This document shows positions 1 through 8,413 of a stretch of 64,000 nt of DNA, piece by piece. How positions within the stretch are numbered: position 1 is the first letter of the stretch; each line of letters starts with the position of its first letter. The DNA lies in NCBI RefSeq assembly GCF_020410745.1, contig NZ_CP084528.1, positions 124,001 to 188,000 of the forward strand, read 5' to 3'. The notes below the pieces were generated by a model. The model had not been told where the DNA came from. It did no database searches and saw only the letters and a list, made by a program, of their open reading frames with translations. The stretch comes from Kaistella polysaccharea (GTDB lineage Bacteria > Bacteroidota > Bacteroidia > Flavobacteriales > Weeksellaceae). Position numbers and translations under genes: made by a program.

Positions 1-734
1 AATTCTCCGATCATAAAATTATCAACCCGAAAAGCAATATAATTTCCGATATTACCAAGAAATCCGTAAAAACTATAGTTTAAAATTTCCTTCCACAAGT
101 GGTCTTTTTTTACATAATCTGTACTGAAATCGGGCTTTATTTTCTCCAGGTTATTGGCGTAGTAAAAATAGCCGATCAATGATAATATAAACATGCCCAT
201 AAAAAACCCGTAAGAGCCTTTTTCCGTAACTCCCAAAAAGAAGAACAAGCAAAACGCTCCTAAATTAGCGATTTTAGGAAAGAGATTATCAAATATATTA
301 GGAACTACAATTCGTTTAAAGTTGGTAATGTATTTATTAAAAATAGCGGAAAGCGCCATTACCAAAATCAGGGGAAGAATTAAAAGTTTCATTTTCCACA
401 GCTGTAAACTTTTGAATTGCGGGAAAAAATGAAAAAAGAGGAAAAATAGGAGGCTAAATAATAAAAAATTGAATACGATTCCTAATAATGAAAGCGATAG
501 TAAATTTTGGTTTTTGCCTGCACTTTGCGCATGATGAAAAAACTTAACATTAGAAAAAGAAAGTCCAAAAACCACGATAGGCAGAAGCATTTCTGCGGTC
601 GGCATAATGTAGCGCAACTTTCCGTAAAATTCCATATCGTACGGAAAAATAAAAATTGCAGAAATTGTTCCGAGTAAAAAACCGAAATATCCTATTAAGG
701 AATACTTAAATCCTTGTCTCGCAATTACACTCAT
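1..734 (-). CDS. Polysaccharide flippase-like membrane protein (3' end outside window)
   Basis: The reverse strand opens with ATG at 734 (MSVIARQGFKYSLIGYFGF) and stays open to base 1, so about 244 N-terminal residues are seen and the C-terminus is cut off by the window edge. The translation is almost entirely hydrophobic helices separated by short Lys/Arg-rich loops. An N-terminal 'RQGFKYSLIGYFGFLLG' like this is typical of Wzx/MATE-type oligosaccharide flippases (polysaccharide biosynthesis protein family), which move lipid-linked glycan units across the inner membrane. Family assignment rests on this N-terminal pattern and the helix density; the substrate cannot be told. A -7 element at 877-884 on the same strand would give a leader of roughly 135 nt. 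Confidence 0.75.
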   Translation of the reverse strand, partial: MSVIARQGFKYSLIGYFGFLLGTISAIFIFPYDMEFYGKLRYIMPTAEMLLPIVVFGLSFSNVKFFHHAQSAGKNQNLLSLSLLGIVFNFLLFSLLFFLFFHFFPQFKSLQLWKMKLLILPLILVMALSAIFNKYITNFKRIVVPNIFDNLFPKIANLGAFCLFFFLGVTEKGSYGFFMGMFILSLIGYFYYANNLEKIKPDFSTDYVKKDHLWKEILNYSFYGFLGNIGNYIAFRVDNFMIGE

Positions 735-1024
735 GTTGTTGCTCTAATTTTAATTTGCTGAACAGTATAAATGCAGAAATTCAACCCTTGTGAAAACAAT
801 TGTCGTAGAGTTTGAATTGGAATTAAAGAATTAATATTTTTATGGGACATCAAACCATGTTTCAAATAGCGAAAAACAAATATAGTAAAATATGTTAAAT
901 AAATGTTAAAATTAACCATATCACCTAAATCATTTCATGGTAAAGGTCATTTGTTTTACATTTAAGCTTTTAAAAAATACATCCCAGATACTGATTTATA
1001 GAGGTTTTAAAAAAAGATACGCAC
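735..1024. other. Divergent intergenic region, no gene seen
   Basis: AT-rich spacer between the divergent flippase and alpha-amylase genes. Apart from the minus-strand -7 candidate I see no RNA gene, strong hairpin or repeat. No exact TAnnTTTG was found for the amylase direction; the 62-codon minus-strand frame here has no coding character. Confidence 0.5.
877..884 (-). promoter_or_regulatory. Bacteroidota -7 promoter element for the flippase gene
   Basis: Read on the minus strand this is TATATTTG, an exact match to the Bacteroidota TAnnTTTG -7 consensus. It lies about 140 bases upstream of the flippase start. No clear -33 TTG is seen. Confidence 0.4.
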
Positions 1025-2665
1025 ATGAAAAAATATATAATTTTATTTTTTGTAGGACTTTTAAGTTCCTGTACCGCGCTTAAAAATGTTAATGAAAAAC
1101 CATTTCTTTGGGAAGGTGCCAATGTTTATTTCCTCTTGACAGACCGTTTTAAAAATGGCGATACCAAGAACGATATCAATTTCCAGAGAACGGAAAAACC
1201 TGCTGTTTTAAGAGGTTTTGAAGGTGGTGACCTACGAGGAATTATTCAAAAAATTGATGATAATTATTTTTCAGATTTAGGAATTAATGCAATTTGGATG
1301 ACGCCACTGGTGGAGCAAATTCATGGTGCCACTGATGAAGGCACTGGAAAAACATACGGTTTTCACGGCTATTGGGCAAAAGATTGGACCGAACTTGATC
1401 CTAATTTCGGGAGAAAAGCAGATTTAGAAGAGCTTGTTGAAAAAGCGCACAAGAAAGGAATTCGAATTGTCTTAGACGCGGTGATTAATCACACGGGACC
1501 CGTAACTACTACCGATGCGGTTTATCCAAATTCTTGGGTAAGAACATCGCCAACCTGTACTTATAACAATTACGAAAACACGACTGCCTGTACTTTAGTA
1601 GCGAATCTTCCAGATATTTTAACGGAATCAAATGAACCCGCAGCATTGCCGCAAATGCTTGTCGATAAATGGAAAAAAGAAGGGAAATATGAGGCTGAAA
1701 TGAAATCACTCGACGCTTTCTTCGCCCGAACTGGATACCCAAGAGCGCCGAAATACTATATCATGAAGTGGCTGGCTGATTATGTTGAAAATTATGGCAT
1801 CGATGGGTATCGCATAGATACCGTAAAACATACAAACGAAGATGTTTGGAAAGATTTTCAGAAAGTATGTCAGGAAGCCTTTGATATTTATAAACTGAAA
1901 AATCCGTCAAAAGTACTCGACAATAATTTATTTTTTACGGTTGGTGAAGTCTACGGATATGGAATTTCTCAAAAACAAGATTATGATTTCGGGGATAAAA
2001 AAGTGAATTATTATCAAAATGGTTTTAAATCACTCATTAACTTTGATTTTAAAGGAGATGCCAATAAACCGTATGAGGAATTATTCTCTAAATATTCAAA
2101 TATATTGAACGGTGATTTGAACGGAAAGACGGTGATGAACTATTTGACATCACATGATGACGGTTCACCCTTCGATAAAAACCGAAAAAGAACGTACGAA
2201 GCGGGAACTAAATTATTGTTGACACCGGGAATTTCACAGGTTTATTATGGCGATGAAACTTCCAGGACTTTAACCGTTGCAGGCGCAGAAGGTGATGCGA
2301 ATCTTCGATCGAATATGAATTGGAACGATGAGCAAAATAATCTTGATACTCAAAAACTTTTAAAACATTACCAAAAATTAGGGCAGTTCAGAGCAAATCA
2401 TCCAGCCGTAGGCGCAGGTGTTCATCAAATGATTTCTGATAAACCTTATTATTTTTCCAGAATTTTAGCGAAGGGGAATTTTACCGATAATGTTATTATT
2501 GGACTTGATCTGAAGGATAAGTTGAAAGAAGTAAATGTAGCAGGCGTTTTTGCGGAAGGAACTCAATTAAAAGATTTCTATTCCGGCGCGTCGATTCCTG
2601 TTATTAAGGGAAAAGTCTCTTTCTATTCCAATTCTCCAGTGGTATTATTAGAAAAAATCAAATAA
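1025..2665 (+). CDS. Alpha-amylase family (GH13) lipoprotein
   Basis: A 546-residue glycoside hydrolase family 13 protein that should cleave alpha-1,4 glucans outside the cytoplasm. The N-terminus is a lipoprotein signal with a lipobox ending LLSSC (Cys16). GH13 conserved regions are all visible: DAVINHTG near residue 150, GYRID with nucleophile Asp265, the acid/base in VGEVYG (Glu308), and the third carboxylate in TSHDD (about Asp378). The C-terminal 80 residues look like the usual beta-sandwich domain. The next gene starts 8 bases after the stop, so they are probably co-transcribed. No susCD-type outer-membrane pair is nearby, so this is a stand-alone starch-degrading lipoprotein. Exact specificity (maltodextrin or starch) is not determined. 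Confidence 0.93.
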   Translation: MKKYIILFFVGLLSSCTALKNVNEKPFLWEGANVYFLLTDRFKNGDTKNDINFQRTEKPAVLRGFEGGDLRGIIQKIDDNYFSDLGINAIWMTPLVEQIHGATDEGTGKTYGFHGYWAKDWTELDPNFGRKADLEELVEKAHKKGIRIVLDAVINHTGPVTTTDAVYPNSWVRTSPTCTYNNYENTTACTLVANLPDILTESNEPAALPQMLVDKWKKEGKYEAEMKSLDAFFARTGYPRAPKYYIMKWLADYVENYGIDGYRIDTVKHTNEDVWKDFQKVCQEAFDIYKLKNPSKVLDNNLFFTVGEVYGYGISQKQDYDFGDKKVNYYQNGFKSLINFDFKGDANKPYEELFSKYSNILNGDLNGKTVMNYLTSHDDGSPFDKNRKRTYEAGTKLLLTPGISQVYYGDETSRTLTVAGAEGDANLRSNMNWNDEQNNLDTQKLLKHYQKLGQFRANHPAVGAGVHQMISDKPYYFSRILAKGNFTDNVIIGLDLKDKLKEVNVAGVFAEGTQLKDFYSGASIPVIKGKVSFYSNSPVVLLEKIK

Positions 2666-2673
2666 AAATTAAA

Positions 2674-3186
2674 ATGAAAAAAATTAGTATATTATTATTG
2701 GCATTAATTTCCTTTGGACTTTTCGGTCAAAAGGTTCCGGAAACCAATAAAACCGAATTTTCCAAGGAAGCTTTAGCCCAGAAAATTTCTTCACTTGATG
2801 GCAAAAAGCTTCAGATTTCAGAGGTTTTGAAAAAACATGAAGGTCGAATCTTGATTATCGATTTTTGGGCGAGTTGGTGTCAGGATTGTATTTTAGCACT
2901 TCCTGCAACAAAGGAATTTAAAGAAAAAAATCCGAATGTAGATTTCGTTTATTTTTCGCTGGATCGCTCGCACGAACAATGGAAAAGGGGTTTAGAGAAA
3001 TACGATATTACGGCTCAGGAAAACTATTGGTTTGACGAAGGTTGGAAAAATAATTTCAATAATTATATCGATCTAAACTGGGTGCCGCGCTTTATGGTGA
3101 TTGATCAGACTGGAAAGATTGCTAAATATTACGCGATTCATCCGAATGATCCAGATATTCAGAAGATAATTGACGAATTAAAATAA
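2674..3186 (+). CDS. Secreted TlpA/ResA-like thioredoxin-fold protein
   Basis: A 170-residue protein with an N-terminal signal peptide (ISILLLALISFGLFGQ) and a thioredoxin-like domain whose redox motif is WCQDC (Cys69, Cys72), followed by a cis-Pro segment WVPRF (Pro138). This is the TlpA/ResA/AhpC-TSA-like group, periplasmic thiol-disulfide oxidoreductases. The dipeptide between the cysteines is QD rather than the more usual GP or EP, which is common among Bacteroidota members. It starts 8 bases after the amylase and ends just before a strong terminator, so the two form a transcription unit; the functional link is unknown. Confidence 0.88.
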   Translation: MKKISILLLALISFGLFGQKVPETNKTEFSKEALAQKISSLDGKKLQISEVLKKHEGRILIIDFWASWCQDCILALPATKEFKEKNPNVDFVYFSLDRSHEQWKRGLEKYDITAQENYWFDEGWKNNFNNYIDLNWVPRFMVIDQTGKIAKYYAIHPNDPDIQKIIDELK

Positions 3187-3190
3187 TTAA

Positions 3191-3220
3191 AAGAGAGGAA
3201 AATTGTTCCTCTCTTTTTTT
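3191..3220 (+). terminator. Intrinsic terminator
   Basis: Ten-base perfect stem (AAGAGAGGAA / TTCCTCTCTT, 3191-3200 and 3206-3215) with a 5-base loop and a following T run. It ends the amylase-thioredoxin unit. Confidence 0.85.
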
Positions 3221-3223
3221 GCT

Positions 3224-3661
3224 TTACTTCTTTCTGAAATTATATTTCGGACCATCAATGTATGAACGATCTAAAACCAAAGTGGAAGAGGCAGGATAAT
3301 AAAGGACTGGATATTTTAGGCCAATGGTCTTAACCATATAAAGTTTAGTTTCTGTCGGTGATGGATAACCGCTTAAATAATCCATTTTATATTCGTAGTT
3401 ATAATTTCCATTTTCAAAACTCGGGGGCTTGGCGCCACTTACGGTAAGCACATTATTTTCTTGAAAATTATAGATGATATTATCAGCAGAAAAATCGTAG
3501 ATTTTAAGGTAAGATTCTACTTTTACTAAGTGCCAGGATCCCTGAATATTTTCAATGATTTCTGTCTTTTCTGGCGGTTTAATAATTTCTTCCTCTACGT
3601 TTTCAGTACGCGAACAGGAAATGGAAACCATTAGAAAAAAAATTAACATAAAATTTTTCAT
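3224..3661 (-). CDS. Small lipocalin-like lipoprotein
   Basis: A 145-residue protein with a lipoprotein signal (lipobox SISC, Cys16), a short acidic/proline linker and then 'IQGSWHLVKVESY', which is the opening strand of lipocalin-like/DUF4488-type domains frequent in Bacteroidota. The remainder alternates aromatic and polar residues as expected for a small beta-barrel. It is convergent with the thioredoxin gene. The function is unknown; ligand binding in the periplasm or outer membrane would be typical of the fold but is inference. Confidence 0.7.
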   Translation of the reverse strand: MKNFMLIFFLMVSISCSRTENVEEEIIKPPEKTEIIENIQGSWHLVKVESYLKIYDFSADNIIYNFQENNVLTVSGAKPPSFENGNYNYEYKMDYLSGYPSPTETKLYMVKTIGLKYPVLYYPASSTLVLDRSYIDGPKYNFRKK

Positions 3662-3716
3662 AATTTGTCTTTCAATTATCTAAGTTAATATTTTTTACCT
3701 TAGGTTTTATGGGACA

Positions 3717-4376
3717 TTACAAAAAGGGCAGACTTAAAAATTTATTTAAAGGTTGCATGGTCCTATAAATTTTAGCAAAATCTTTCGCTGCGCTTTCCTT
3801 CGTCAAATCTTCATCAGAGATTGGGTGACTAACAGTAAAACTCTTTAATTTGAGGTATTCCGCCATCGGATGATCTTTCTCAAAACCATTGGGAACTCTT
3901 TGGAGTTTGTATTCAATGCTCAATCCACGGAAATTATTTCTAAAATCTTTCTCTTCTAAAATCTGAAGCAGGTCTTCGCCGCTTGCAACAATCTCTTTTC
4001 TAATTTCTTTTAAAGTTGCAGATTCAGGCTGATAAATTCCACCGGCTAAAAAAGATTTTCCAGGTTCGATATGCAGATAATATCCTGCGTTTTTACCTTT
4101 CCCCATTCCCAGACTGATTCCAAAGTGGGATTTGTACGGCAGTTTGTTCTTAGAGAAACGCACGTCTCTGTAAATTCTAAAAACCGCTTTTTTGGCGTCG
4201 AGCTTTAAAATAGCATCATCGAACTTCCCGATTTCCTGAATTAATTCATCCACGAATTCAACCACGTTTTCCTTCGCGTGCACATAGCGTTCTTTATTTT
4301 CATTAAACCACTCGCGGTTATTATTCAGTTTCAAAATATTTAAAAAGCTTAAAGTAGAATTTTCAATTGAATTCAT
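3717..4376 (-). CDS. DUF2461 domain-containing protein
   Basis: A 219-residue cytosolic protein matching the DUF2461 (TIGR02453) family throughout: start motif FLNILKLNNNREWFNENK, central RIYRDVRFSKNKLPYKSH, then GYYLHIEPGKSFLAGGIY. These are the hallmark strings of the family, whose biochemical role is not established. The length is normal for the family. The gene stands alone between the lipoprotein gene and the divergent helicase gene. Confidence 0.85.
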   Translation of the reverse strand: MNSIENSTLSFLNILKLNNNREWFNENKERYVHAKENVVEFVDELIQEIGKFDDAILKLDAKKAVFRIYRDVRFSKNKLPYKSHFGISLGMGKGKNAGYYLHIEPGKSFLAGGIYQPESATLKEIRKEIVASGEDLLQILEEKDFRNNFRGLSIEYKLQRVPNGFEKDHPMAEYLKLKSFTVSHPISDEDLTKESAAKDFAKIYRTMQPLNKFLSLPFL

Positions 4377-4490
4377 AACAGATTATATTTTACAAAATTA
4401 AAGAAAATAAAATGTTAGTCAGAATAGGCGTTTCGGAACTTTATTAAAAATTGAAGAAAAGACCTATAATATTATCAAAAATAAAAAACG

Positions 4491-4498
4491 TATCTTTG
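4491..4498 (+). promoter_or_regulatory. -7 promoter element for the CsdA-type helicase gene
   Basis: TATCTTTG fits TAnnTTTG exactly and lies 26 bases before the ATG, giving a leader of about 20 nt. Confidence 0.55.
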
Positions 4499-4524
4499 CA
4501 CCCAATTTATAGACGATCTTTTAC

Positions 4525-6333
4525 ATGAATTTATTTACGGAGACCAATTTAAGTCCTGAAATCTTGAAGGCAATTGGCGAACTGGGCTTTGTGAGCCCAA
4601 CAGAAATCCAAAAACAGACTATTCCTTTTATCTCTACAGAGATACGCGATCTAATCGCACTTGCGCAGACGGGAACAGGCAAAACAGCAGCTTTTACGCT
4701 TCCGATTTTGGATATGATTGACGACGGGAGTCGCAAAATCCAATTATTGGTGCTTTGTCCAACCAGAGAACTTTGTTTGCAAATTACCAAAGACATTACT
4801 AATTATTCGAAATACATGCGAAACATCAAAACTACAGCAGTTTATGGTGGGAGCAGTATCAGTGATCAAATCAGATCATTACGGGAAAAACCGCAAATTA
4901 TTGTGGGAACTCCAGGACGTGTTATTGACTTGATTAACAGAAAAGCACTTGATTTCTCTGAAATCAGATGGATGATTCTTGATGAAGCTGATGAAATGTT
5001 ATCAATGGGTTTCAAAGATGATTTGGAAACTATTTTACGCGAAACACCAGAAATTAAACAAACTTTCTTGTTCTCGGCAACGATGAACAAAGAAGTTGAA
5101 AGAATTTCTAAAAATTATTTAACAAATCCGCACCGTATTGTTGTTGGTTCATTAAATGAGGTGAAGAAAAACATCAAACACGAATATTACGTGGTTGGTT
5201 ACAGAAACAAAAAAGAAGCTTTGAAAAGATTGATCGATGCAAATCCAAATCAATATTCAATTCTTTTCTGTAGAACCCGTATGGAAACGCAGGAAGTCGC
5301 CGATTTTTTGATGCAGAACGGGTACGCTGCAGATGCACTTCACGGTGATTTGTCGCAGGCACAACGTGACACGGTAATGAAAAAATTCCGTTTGAAAAAC
5401 ATTGATATTTTGGTTGCGACTGATGTTGCGGCGAGAGGTTTAGATGTTGATTCATTAACACACGTAATTCACTTCTCTTTACCAGATGATCCAGAAGTTT
5501 TTGTTCACCGTAGTGGTAGAACTGGACGTGCCGGAAAAGATGGAATTTCAATATCTTTAATTAAACCGGAGGAATCCCGCAAATTGAAGCAGATTAAACA
5601 ATCTACGAAGATTGAAATCGTTGAGAAGAAAATACCTACTGGAAAGAAAATTATTGAAGCACAGGTTGCTGGCGTATTTGAAAAATTATTTACCGAGCAC
5701 GAAAACCTTGTTGAATTCGACAATGAGTTGATTCCAGATTTGTCTGCCTTTACCAAAGAAGAATTGGTACACCAAATGTTGCAGTTGCAATTGCGAGATA
5801 TGGCTCTTTATTATAAAGATAAAGATGATTTGATCGATCAAAAATTCAACAGTGATGACCGCGACCGCGGAGGTGATAGAGGTAGAGATCGTGGCAGAGA
5901 CCGTGACGGAAGAGGCAGAGACCGCGACAGAGGTGGTGACCGAAGAGATGGTGGAAACAACAGATTCTCCGGCAACAGAGATGGTGGAAGCCGTGATTTC
6001 GGGAGAGACCGTGACGGTGGAAACAGAGATTCCAGAGATCGCGATGGTGGCAACAGAGAATTCAAGGAAAGAAAACCAAGAAAAAATAGTGAGGACATGG
6101 TCCGATTTTTCTTCAACCTTGGAAAAAGAGATAATTTAAAAAAGATAGATATGTTGGAAATTATCAACAAATCAACTGAAAAATCTAGAAAAAGACCAGA
6201 TATTGGAAATATCGAGATTTTAGAAAAATTCTCTTTCTTTGAAGTCGAAAAATCATTTAAGGATGAAGTTCTTAAGGGATTAGAAACTCAAAAATTTAAA
6301 GGTAAAGATATGAGAGCTGAAGAATCTAATTAA
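4525..6333 (+). CDS. DEAD-box RNA helicase, CsdA/DeaD type
   Basis: A 602-residue RNA helicase for ribosome assembly or mRNA structure removal. Helicase motifs appear in order: Q motif (PTEIQKQTIP), Walker A AQTGTGKT (47-54), PTREL, TPGR, DEAD box (Asp153), SAT (about 184-186), VATDVAARGLD and HRSGRTGR. Residues about 445-517 form a low-complexity tract made of GDRGRDR, RDRDGG and related units, an RNA-binding RGG-like tail. After it, about residues 520-590, comes a segment resembling the DbpA/CsdA RNA-binding domain (MVRFFFNLGKRDNLKKIDMLEIIN). The gene is single, with its own promoter and terminator. The repeat tract also opens a 95-codon frame at 5852-6139 that I take as a shadow. Confidence 0.93.
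   Translation: MNLFTETNLSPEILKAIGELGFVSPTEIQKQTIPFISTEIRDLIALAQTGTGKTAAFTLPILDMIDDGSRKIQLLVLCPTRELCLQITKDITNYSKYMRNIKTTAVYGGSSISDQIRSLREKPQIIVGTPGRVIDLINRKALDFSEIRWMILDEADEMLSMGFKDDLETILRETPEIKQTFLFSATMNKEVERISKNYLTNPHRIVVGSLNEVKKNIKHEYYVVGYRNKKEALKRLIDANPNQYSILFCRTRMETQEVADFLMQNGYAADALHGDLSQAQRDTVMKKFRLKNIDILVATDVAARGLDVDSLTHVIHFSLPDDPEVFVHRSGRTGRAGKDGISISLIKPEESRKLKQIKQSTKIEIVEKKIPTGKKIIEAQVAGVFEKLFTEHENLVEFDNELIPDLSAFTKEELVHQMLQLQLRDMALYYKDKDDLIDQKFNSDDRDRGGDRGRDRGRDRDGRGRDRDRGGDRRDGGNNRFSGNRDGGSRDFGRDRDGGNRDSRDRDGGNREFKERKPRKNSEDMVRFFFNLGKRDNLKKIDMLEIINKSTEKSRKRPDIGNIEILEKFSFFEVEKSFKDEVLKGLETQKFKGKDMRAEESN
5857..6077 (+). repeat. Degenerate Arg/Asp/Gly-coding tandem repeat inside the helicase gene
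   Basis: Imperfect repeats of units such as AGAGACCGTGACGG and GATGGTGG encode GRDRD, RDGGNRD and related peptides. The tract is purine rich on the coding strand and prone to length change by slippage. Confidence 0.75.
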
Positions 6334-6356
6334 TTTTTCATTCTACTCAATTATAG

Positions 6357-6390
6357 AAACCAGCGATCATCATTCGCTGGTTTTTTTGTG
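6357..6390 (+). terminator. Intrinsic terminator of the CsdA-type helicase gene
   Basis: Stem AAACCAGCGA / TCGCTGGTTT (6357-6366 and 6374-6383) with a 7-base loop, followed by a T run. Confidence 0.85.
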
Positions 6391-6491
6391 TTTATAATTT
6401 TATTTTCAATGTTAATGAAACTTAACATTGAAACGAAAATGGTATCAGTCTTTTTCCGAAATTTGCAGCACTAATCTCTAAATGAATAACA

Positions 6492-7130
6492 ATGGGAATC
6501 GGAAATATTTTTAAAATGTTCCAGCCGAAAGACAAAGTGTTTTTTGTACTGTTTGAAAAAGTTGCTGCAGAGCTTGTAGCCATGTCTAAAGAATTTCACG
6601 AAAGTTTATTAGACTTCGATATCAACGATGATACGATGTTGCAGCACATGAGTGATTACGAACATAGAATGGATGATTTAACCCACGAAATTTTCGTACA
6701 GTTGGGTGAAAATTTCATTACACCATTCGACAGAGAAGACATCAGCCATTTAGCAAGCGGATTGGATGATATTGCAGATTTTATGTATGCTTCTGCGAAG
6801 TACATTTATCTGTACAAAGCGCCTCTGGATCCTGCTTATACCGAATTTACACTTTTGATCTATAAGTCTTGTCTTGAAATTCAGGTAGCTCTTAGAAACC
6901 TAAATGATTTCAAAGATCCAAAAGCAGTAAAGGAATCTTGTATTAAAATCAACTCTTTCGAAAATATTGCTGATGATGTATTAAGTCAGGCGATTGTAAA
7001 ATTGTTTGAGAGCAATGATGCCATTAAGATTATGAAAATTAAAGCAGTTTTAGAATATCTGGAAACAGTAACTGATAAAGCTGAAGATGTTGCAAATACG
7101 ATTGACAGTATTTTGATTAAATACGCATAA
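6492..7130 (+). CDS. DUF47 (PhoU-like) phosphate transport accessory protein
   Basis: A 212-residue, almost entirely helical protein of the DUF47/PhoU-like family: FMYASAKYIYLY, 'LEYLETVTDKAEDVANTIDS' near the C-terminus, and repeated E/D-rich metal-binding segments. DUF47 proteins pair with PiT transporters in many bacteria and are thought to control them. Here the PiT gene starts 30 bases downstream, which fits that role. The start gives the expected MGIGNIFKMFQPKDKVFF N-terminus. Confidence 0.9.
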   Translation: MGIGNIFKMFQPKDKVFFVLFEKVAAELVAMSKEFHESLLDFDINDDTMLQHMSDYEHRMDDLTHEIFVQLGENFITPFDREDISHLASGLDDIADFMYASAKYIYLYKAPLDPAYTEFTLLIYKSCLEIQVALRNLNDFKDPKAVKESCIKINSFENIADDVLSQAIVKLFESNDAIKIMKIKAVLEYLETVTDKAEDVANTIDSILIKYA

Positions 7131-7160
7131 TCTATTCCCTAATTTATTATAAAAAAAAGA

Positions 7161-8303
7161 ATGGATTTACCAATTCTATTAATCATCATCATTGTATTAG
7201 CCTTAATATTTGACTATATCAATGGTTTTCATGATGCCGCAAACTCGATTGCGACCATTGTTTCCACAAAAGTTTTAACCCCATTTCAGGCAGTTCTTTG
7301 GGCTGCAGTCTGGAACTTTGCTGCTTTTTTTATCGCTGCTTATGTTATCGGCGAATTTAAGATCGGTAATACCATAGCAAAGTCGGTCAACGAGAATTTC
7401 ATTAATCTTGAAGTTATATTTTCCGGGTTGATCGCCGCTATTTTATGGAATTTATTAACGTGGTGGTTTGGGATTCCTTCATCCTCATCGCATACCTTAA
7501 TTGGTGGTTTTTTAGGTGCAGCTTTAATGTATGCACTCGTTTCAGATTTTCACGTTATAGCTCTGGCAAATCCAGACATGGGATTTTTTGATCAGCTGAT
7601 ACTGGCCTTTAAGCAATTATTCACGCAGAATGTAGTGAAGTACGAGAAGGTAATTCCTATTTTCTTGTTCATATTCTTAGCACCTTTAATCGGATCCGTG
7701 ATTTCAATTATAATCACCTTGTTTATCGTAAATGTTTCGAAAAACTCGAGTCCCCGTAAAGCTGATAATGTTTTCAAGAAATTACAATTGTTTTCTTCTG
7801 CTGCATTCAGTTTAGGTCACGGTCTAAATGACGCTCAGAAAGTAATGGGAATTATTGGTGCGGCGATTATATTTCATCACACCAAAACTTTACAGGATCC
7901 TGTTTATCTAGCTTTGGACAGTTCGCATCAGTTTAATTATTTCGTAGAACATTACTTTTGGGTGCCCTTTGTATCATTCTTAATGATTTCCTTAGGAACT
8001 ATGAGTGGTGGCTGGAAAATTGTTAAAACTATGGGAACGCGAATTACGAAAGTAACACCACTTGAAGGAGTTGCTGCTGAGACCGCCGGTGCAATTACGC
8101 TCTTCATTTCTGAACATTTCGGTATTCCGGTTTCTACAACACATACCATTACCGGTGCAATTATCGGAGTTGGAGTAACAAAGCGAGTTTCTGCAGTTCG
8201 CTGGGGTATTACTGTAAGCTTACTTTGGGCGTGGATTTTAACCATTCCAATTTCTGCCTTTGTGGCGGGAGTAACTTATTTAATAGTTTCTTTCATTAGA
8301 TAA
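7161..8303 (+). CDS. PiT-family inorganic phosphate transporter
   Basis: A 380-residue inner-membrane protein of about ten helices. Both copies of the PiT signature are present: 'FDYINGFHDAANSIATIVSTK' early and 'SLGHGLNDAQKVMGIIG' in the second half, along with GIPSSSSHTLIGG and GIPVSTTHTITGA, the duplicated re-entrant motifs. It imports phosphate, usually as a metal-phosphate complex with protons or sodium. It is co-transcribed with the upstream DUF47 gene and ends at a terminator at 8324. Confidence 0.94.
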   Translation: MDLPILLIIIIVLALIFDYINGFHDAANSIATIVSTKVLTPFQAVLWAAVWNFAAFFIAAYVIGEFKIGNTIAKSVNENFINLEVIFSGLIAAILWNLLTWWFGIPSSSSHTLIGGFLGAALMYALVSDFHVIALANPDMGFFDQLILAFKQLFTQNVVKYEKVIPIFLFIFLAPLIGSVISIIITLFIVNVSKNSSPRKADNVFKKLQLFSSAAFSLGHGLNDAQKVMGIIGAAIIFHHTKTLQDPVYLALDSSHQFNYFVEHYFWVPFVSFLMISLGTMSGGWKIVKTMGTRITKVTPLEGVAAETAGAITLFISEHFGIPVSTTHTITGAIIGVGVTKRVSAVRWGITVSLLWAWILTIPISAFVAGVTYLIVSFIR

Positions 8304-8323
8304 ATTTTCTTAGATATTAATAG

Positions 8324-8353
8324 AGAGCCATTTCAACCGAAGTGGCTCTTTTG
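8324..8353 (+). terminator. Intrinsic terminator of the PiT unit
   Basis: Stem AGAGCCATTTC / GAAGTGGCTCT with one G-U pair and a 4-base loop (8324-8349), followed by TTTT. Confidence 0.75.
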
Positions 8354-8389
8354 TATTCATTAAAATAGACAAAGAATTATTTTAAATCG

Positions 8390-8397
8390 TATTTTTG
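8390..8397 (+). promoter_or_regulatory. -7 promoter element for the prenyl synthase gene
   Basis: TATTTTTG matches TAnnTTTG and ends 16 bases before the ATG at 8414, so the leader would be very short (about 10 nt). Confidence 0.5.
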
Positions 8398-8413
8398 CAC
8401 AAACAAGAAATTT

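Noticed and set aside
5852..6139. 95-codon frame rich in Thr, Glu and Val within the helicase gene, and an opposite-strand Ser/Leu/Pro-rich frame
   Set aside because: Both are shadows of the repetitive Arg/Asp/Gly tract in the helicase C-terminus.
6492..8303. DUF47-PiT pair considered as a novel transport system
   Set aside because: This pairing is well known in bacteria and both proteins are of normal length with standard motifs.
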